Positions 32,786 through 36,053 of a DNA stretch of 36,053 nt are shown here, piece after piece (the first letter of the stretch is position 1; every line of letters begins with the position of its first letter). The notes beneath the pieces were generated by a model, which was not told the origin of the DNA, did not search any database, and saw nothing but the letters and a program-made list of their open reading frames with translations. The stretch is from NCBI GenBank assembly GCA_001769835.1, contig MEPR01000076.1:666-36718 (forward strand), read 5' to 3'. The stretch comes from Bdellovibrionales bacterium GWB1_55_8 (GTDB lineage Bacteria > Bdellovibrionota > UBA1018). The position numbers and the translations under genes were made by a program.

Positions 32786-32871
32786 CCCCGTCCCCGTCAT
32801 GAACCGACCAGCCTGCAACTCATTGATCACCCAGCAGCTCTACTAAATAGTGCTAAAGCAGTTAAAGCAGT
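32786..32871 (+). promoter_or_regulatory. C-rich, G-poor leader of rho, and a 9-nt tandem repeat
   Basis: Bases 32786-32850, upstream of rho, are strongly C-rich with few G, dotted with TC, CC and AC pairs, which is the character of a Rho utilisation (rut) site. TAAAGCAGT is repeated twice in tandem at 32854-32871, just before the AAGAGG ribosome binding site. Rho is known to control its own leader in enteric bacteria; that this leader does so is inference. Confidence 0.4.
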
Positions 32872-32883
32872 TAAGAGGACCGA

Positions 32884-34137
32884 ATGCATCTCAGGGAATT
32901 GAAAGAAAAGAAAATCGGCGAGCTTGTGGAAATGGGCAAGGAACTCGGCATTGAGAATGCCGGGGGAATGCGCAAGCAGGATCTCATTTTTGCCGTCCTT
33001 CAGAAGAAGGCCGAGAAAGATGAGCACATTTATGCGGACGGAGTGCTTGAGTGTCTGCCGGACGGTTTTGGATTTCTTCGCGCCCCTGATTACAATTATC
33101 TGCCCGGTCCGGATGATGTTTATGTTTCACCTTCGCAAATCCGTCGGTTTGGCCTGAGAACGGGCGATACGGTCAGTGGTTCGGTCCGCGCTCCAAAGGA
33201 AGGTGAACGCTACTTTGCCCTACTGAAGGTGGAGCAGGTTAATTTCCAGACGCCTGAAATGAACGCTGAAAAGGTGCTCTTCGATAACCTGACCCCGCTT
33301 TATCCGAACAAGCGCATCAATATGGAGTACATGCCGAACAACTACAGCACGCGGATCATCGATATGATGGTCCCGCTCGGCATGGGTCAACGCTGTCTGA
33401 TCGTCGCGCCTCCGCGCGCCGGCAAGACGGTGCTGATGCAGGATATCGCCAATGCAATCACGACAAATCACCCCGAAATCAAGCTGATCGTTCTGTTGAT
33501 CGACGAGCGCCCTGAAGAAGTGACCGACATGCAGCGGTCCGTTAAGGGCGAGGTTGTCAGCTCGACCTTCGATGAGCAGGCATCACGTCACGTTCAGGTC
33601 GCTGAGATGGTGCTTGAGAAGGCCAAGCGGCTCGTGGAAAACAAATACCACGTCGTCATCCTGCTCGATTCGATCACCCGTCTGGCTCGCGCTTACAACT
33701 CGGTGGTTCCGCCATCCGGCAAGATTCTGTCCGGCGGTGTCGATTCGAACGCCCTGCATAAGCCCAAACGTTTCTTCGGTGCGGCACGAAACCTCGAAGA
33801 GGGCGGCTCATTGACGATTATCGCCACCGCGCTCGTCGAGACCGGGTCCCGCATGGACGAAGTCATTTTCGAAGAATTCAAAGGTACGGGCAACTCGGAG
33901 ATTCACCTGGACCGTAAGCTCATGGAGAAGCGTATTTTCCCATGTCTGGACATCAATAAGTCCGCGACACGTAAGGAAGAATACCTCCTGCCGAAAGATT
34001 TCTTAAGCCGACTTTGGATTCTCCGTAAAGTGCTCCACCCCATGAACACAGTGGATGCGATGGAATTCCTGCTCGATAAGGTTGCTCATACGAAGAGCAA
34101 CGAGGAATTCATCAAAGCCATGAGCGGTGGCGGCTGA
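32884..34137 (+). CDS. rho: Transcription termination factor Rho
   Basis: Rho is a hexameric RNA-dependent ATPase that terminates transcription. The 417-residue product has the N-terminal helix bundle ([20 protein letters not shown]), the cold-shock-type RNA-binding domain ([20 protein letters not shown], then [18 protein letters not shown]), and the RecA-like ATPase domain. The latter has a P-loop ([12 protein letters not shown]), Walker B ([13 protein letters not shown]), the Q-loop region ([14 protein letters not shown]), and the R-loop [14 protein letters not shown]. The length is usual and there is no long insertion. AAGAGG lies 5-11 nt before the ATG. rpmE follows after 64 nt. Confidence 0.98.
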   Translation: MHLRELKEKKIGELVEMGKELGIENAGGMRKQDLIFAVLQKKAEKDEHIYADGVLECLPDGFGFLRAPDYNYLPGPDDVYVSPSQIRRFGLRTGDTVSGSVRAPKEGERYFALLKVEQVNFQTPEMNAEKVLFDNLTPLYPNKRINMEYMPNNYSTRIIDMMVPLGMGQRCLIVAPPRAGKTVLMQDIANAITTNHPEIKLIVLLIDERPEEVTDMQRSVKGEVVSSTFDEQASRHVQVAEMVLEKAKRLVENKYHVVILLDSITRLARAYNSVVPPSGKILSGGVDSNALHKPKRFFGAARNLEEGGSLTIIATALVETGSRMDEVIFEEFKGTGNSEIHLDRKLMEKRIFPCLDINKSATRKEEYLLPKDFLSRLWILRKVLHPMNTVDAMEFLLDKVAHTKSNEEFIKAMSGGG

Positions 34138-34153
34138 AGCCGTTAATGTGATC

Positions 34154-34180
34154 TTGACCGCAATCTAACTATTTGATACT
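34154..34180 (+). promoter_or_regulatory. Possible promoter of rpmE
   Basis: TTGACC (34154-34159) and GATACT (34175-34180) resemble -35 and -10 boxes, with 15 nt between them, 22 nt before the rpmE ATG. The short spacing makes this a weak call. Confidence 0.3.
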
Positions 34181-34201
34181 TCACATGACCTTGAGGAAAT
34201 T

Positions 34202-34405
34202 ATGAAACAGGGCATTCATCCCCAGTACCGGGAAACTACAATCAGCTGCGCGTGCGGAAGCGTCATTGACAGCCGCGCCACCAAAGAGAACATCAAGGTG
34301 GAAATCTGCGCCAACTGTCATCCTTTCTACACCGGCAAGCACAAGCTGCTGGACACGGAAGGCCGCGTTGAACGGTTCCTGAACAAGTACAAGAAGAAAT
34401 CCTGA
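34202..34405 (+). CDS. rpmE: Large ribosomal subunit protein bL31 (zinc-type)
   Basis: bL31 bridges the two ribosomal subunits at the central protuberance. The 67-residue product is the zinc-containing (C+) type: MKQGIHPQYRETTISCACGS gives one cysteine pair and EICANCHPFYTG the other, so the fold should bind zinc without a second zinc-free paralogue. TTGAGG lies 5-10 nt before the ATG. It follows rho and is followed immediately by a DUF1385 gene; rho-rpmE-DUF1385-prfA is a common order in deltaproteobacteria and Firmicutes. Confidence 0.97.
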   Translation: MKQGIHPQYRETTISCACGSVIDSRATKENIKVEICANCHPFYTGKHKLLDTEGRVERFLNKYKKKS

Positions 34406-34406
34406 T

Positions 34407-35432
34407 TTGAGGCAACCGGCTCAATTCACCAGTATTGGTGGACAGGCGATTATCGAAGGCGTCATGATGAGGGCGCCTCGATTCATTTCGATCGCCGTGC
34501 GTAAGCCGGACCATCGGATTCTCATCAAATCTCAGCCGTACGTTGGTTTTCTCGTACGCTACCCCTGGCTAAAGAGGCCGGTTTTTCGTGGCGTTGTTGT
34601 GCTTTTGGAGTCCATGGTTCAGGGCGTTCAGGCCTTGAGTCACTCGGCTACGGTTGCCAGTGAAGCCGAAGGTGGCGAAGAGCTTTCCACTTGGGCGATC
34701 ATTGTATCAATCGGCTCTGCCATCGCGCTTGGGCTTGGATTGTTCGTCGCACTTCCGCATGTGCTGACGGTGCTCATGACCTCGAGCTACGTTACCGCGC
34801 AAAGCCCGCTGTTTCACCTGCTTGACGGGCTCATGAAGATGCTGATTCTGGTCGCTTACGTGTACGCGATCGCCCTGATGAAGGACATTCATCGGGTTTT
34901 TCAGTACCACGGTGCTGAACACAAATCGATTCATGCATTCGAGGCCGGCGAGGAGCTGATTGTCGAGAATGCGCGCAAGCATACGAAACTTCATCCGCGC
35001 TGCGGGACGGCATTTCTGCTGTTCCTCGTGCTGATCAGCATTCTTGTTTTCAGCTTCGTGTTTCCGGTCCTGAAGCTTACCGAGCTCTCCACGGTGCCTT
35101 TTCTCAATCACGTGCTGATGGTGGCTGTGAAGATCGTGTTGATGCTCCCGGTAGCGGGGCTCTCGTATGAACTCATCAAATATTCGGCATCACACATGGA
35201 CAAGCCTGCTTTCAGGGCTTTGATTTATCCCGGATTGCTGCTTCAGCGCCTTACCACTCGTGAGCCCGATGACGAACAACTCGAGGTTGCCCTCGCGTCC
35301 TTGCGACAGGTTCTCGCGCTCGAGAAGCAGGAGCACGCCGAGGTGGCCGCTGCTGATTCCGAAGTGGAGATATCGCGGCTTGCCGAGATTTCAGCCGTTT
35401 CCGCAGCGGTGGCCGAATTCCCAGAAAACTGA
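34407..35432 (+). CDS. DUF1385 (YqhQ-like) membrane protein
   Basis: The 341-residue product has the DUF1385 features: the N-terminal signature GGQAIIEGVMMRAP, a membrane region of about four helices (AIIVSIGSAIALGLGLFVAL, LKMLILVAYVYAIALM, and two later ones), and the conserved FQYHGAEHKSIHAFEAGE and KLHPRCGTAFLLFL. The His, Glu and Cys residues of these motifs suggest a metal site, but the biochemical role of the family is not settled. It starts at TTG 34407, one base after the rpmE stop; a ribosome binding site is not obvious. The last 55 residues are Glu/Ala-rich. It lies just upstream of prfA, as in many genomes. Confidence 0.9.
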   Translation: MRQPAQFTSIGGQAIIEGVMMRAPRFISIAVRKPDHRILIKSQPYVGFLVRYPWLKRPVFRGVVVLLESMVQGVQALSHSATVASEAEGGEELSTWAIIVSIGSAIALGLGLFVALPHVLTVLMTSSYVTAQSPLFHLLDGLMKMLILVAYVYAIALMKDIHRVFQYHGAEHKSIHAFEAGEELIVENARKHTKLHPRCGTAFLLFLVLISILVFSFVFPVLKLTELSTVPFLNHVLMVAVKIVLMLPVAGLSYELIKYSASHMDKPAFRALIYPGLLLQRLTTREPDDEQLEVALASLRQVLALEKQEHAEVAAADSEVEISRLAEISAVSAAVAEFPEN

Positions 35433-35458
35433 GGGCGAATCGATGAAAGAGGACTTTG

Positions 35459-36053
35459 ATGTTTGATAAGCTCGATGCTGTCGAACAACGATTCATGGAA
35501 ATCGAAAGTCGGCTCTCCGATCCTGAGCTCGCCAACCGACCTGGAGAATTTCGAAAGCTTTCTCAGGAGCGCGCCTCGATCGAGGAAATCGTGGCCCAAT
35601 ACCGACGTTATCGGCAAATCGGCAACGAATTAGCTGAGAATAAAGAGCTGCTTTATGGCTCTGACGCAGAGATCTCCGCGCTCGCAAAAGAGGAGCTTCG
35701 AAGTCTTGAAGCGGAACTCGAGCAGGTGAAAAAAAATCTTCAGCTGCTGTTGCTTCCTAAAGACCCGAACGACGAAAAGAACATCATTCTTGAAGTTCGC
35801 GCTGGAGCCGGGGGCGAGGAAGCCGCGCTTTTCGTTGCTGAACTATTCAGGCTCTACCAGCGCTACTGTGAACGTCAGGGCTGGCGCATTGAAGTGCTTT
35901 CGATGAATCCTACCGGGATCGGCGGTTTCAGGGAAATCGTGGCTGAAATCATCGGAAATAAGGTTTACAGCCGCTTGAAGTGGGAGGGCGGAGTTCATCG
36001 GGTTCAGCGCGTGCCTGCGACCGAAGCCCAGGGCCGGATTCATACCTCAACCG
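35459..36053 (+). CDS. prfA: Peptide chain release factor 1 (partial, runs off the window)
   Basis: RF1 reads UAA and UAG stop codons. ATG 35459 has AGAGGA upstream and opens 198 complete codons, to the right edge with no stop. The protein begins MFDKLDAVEQRFMEIESRLS, and the domain 1 helices run to about 95. It then shows the class I release-factor core NIILEVRAGAGGEEAALFVA and KVYSRLKWEGGVHRVQRVPA. The segment with PxT (stop codon reading) and GGQ (peptidyl-tRNA hydrolysis) lies beyond the window, so RF1 rather than RF2 is inferred from the start, the context (rpmE, DUF1385, prfA) and the absence of a frameshift near codon 25. Confidence 0.92.
   Translation, partial: MFDKLDAVEQRFMEIESRLSDPELANRPGEFRKLSQERASIEEIVAQYRRYRQIGNELAENKELLYGSDAEISALAKEELRSLEAELEQVKKNLQLLLLPKDPNDEKNIILEVRAGAGGEEAALFVAELFRLYQRYCERQGWRIEVLSMNPTGIGGFREIVAEIIGNKVYSRLKWEGGVHRVQRVPATEAQGRIHTST

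Noticed and set aside
32655-32846. 63-codon frame in the rho leader as a rhoL-type peptide
   Set aside because: It has a TTG-type start without a ribosome binding site and unremarkable composition; the C-rich RNA itself is the likelier signal.

Overview
The window is an ordinary, densely packed stretch of chromosome from a moderately GC-rich Gram-negative bacterium. It most resembles the Bdellovibrionota/Oligoflexia or a myxobacterium-like deltaproteobacterial lineage. The reasons are an MglA-type small GTPase, a TolQ/ExbD-driven gliding-type envelope operon with a FHA-TonB-like (AgmX/PglI C-terminal) protein and an OMP_myx_plus-like barrel, two short DksA/TraR proteins, and several secreted proteases. 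This placement is inference from gene families; no rRNA or other phylogenetic marker was compared. No tRNA, rRNA, CRISPR, insertion sequence or prophage gene was seen.

Layout. 1-4286 (+): the end of tatC, then rpsF-rpsR-DUF2232-rplI-dnaB. 4283-12836 (-): eight tightly coupled genes read from 12836 downwards: outer-membrane barrel, TolQ-like, two ExbD-like, two periplasmic TPR proteins, a small exported protein, and a FHA/TonB-like trans-envelope protein. They look like one Agl/Glt-type machine. Divergent to it at 12906 is a GYF_2-like + PilZ protein with intact c-di-GMP motifs, followed by an unknown lipoprotein. 14447-19273 (-): an active and an inactive M16 peptidase, a thermolysin-type M4 protease and a small coiled-coil/phasin-like protein. 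19336-22940 (+): ftsQ-ftsA-ftsZ with a possible 30-codon ORF coupled to ftsZ, closed by a strong terminator. 23259-24746 (+): a secreted subtilase with an unusual Cys/Pro/Gly linker and its own terminator. 25031-29434 (-): dnaX-recR-mglA-dksA-like as an overlapping operon, then a terminator, an unlisted 35-codon ORF with a consensus ribosome binding site, and a second dksA-like paralogue. 29612-31452 (+): an MGMT-type DNA alkyltransferase overlapping a GT87-type membrane glycosyltransferase. 31478-32608 (-): mltG. 32884-36053 (+): rho, rpmE, a DUF1385 membrane protein and the start of prfA.

How it fits together. Ribosome, replication, division and termination genes form the conserved core. 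The more specific content is the envelope machine, a c-di-GMP reader beside it, and MglA (the polarity GTPase that directs such machines in myxobacteria) in the same window, with no mglB seen. The best leads for something undescribed are the complete envelope operon, the two unlisted small ORFs (25636-25743 and 21410-21502), and the charged extensions on the neighbouring ribosomal proteins bS6 and bS18. Several 5' leader structures (rpsF, the alkyltransferase, rho) are also worth a look.
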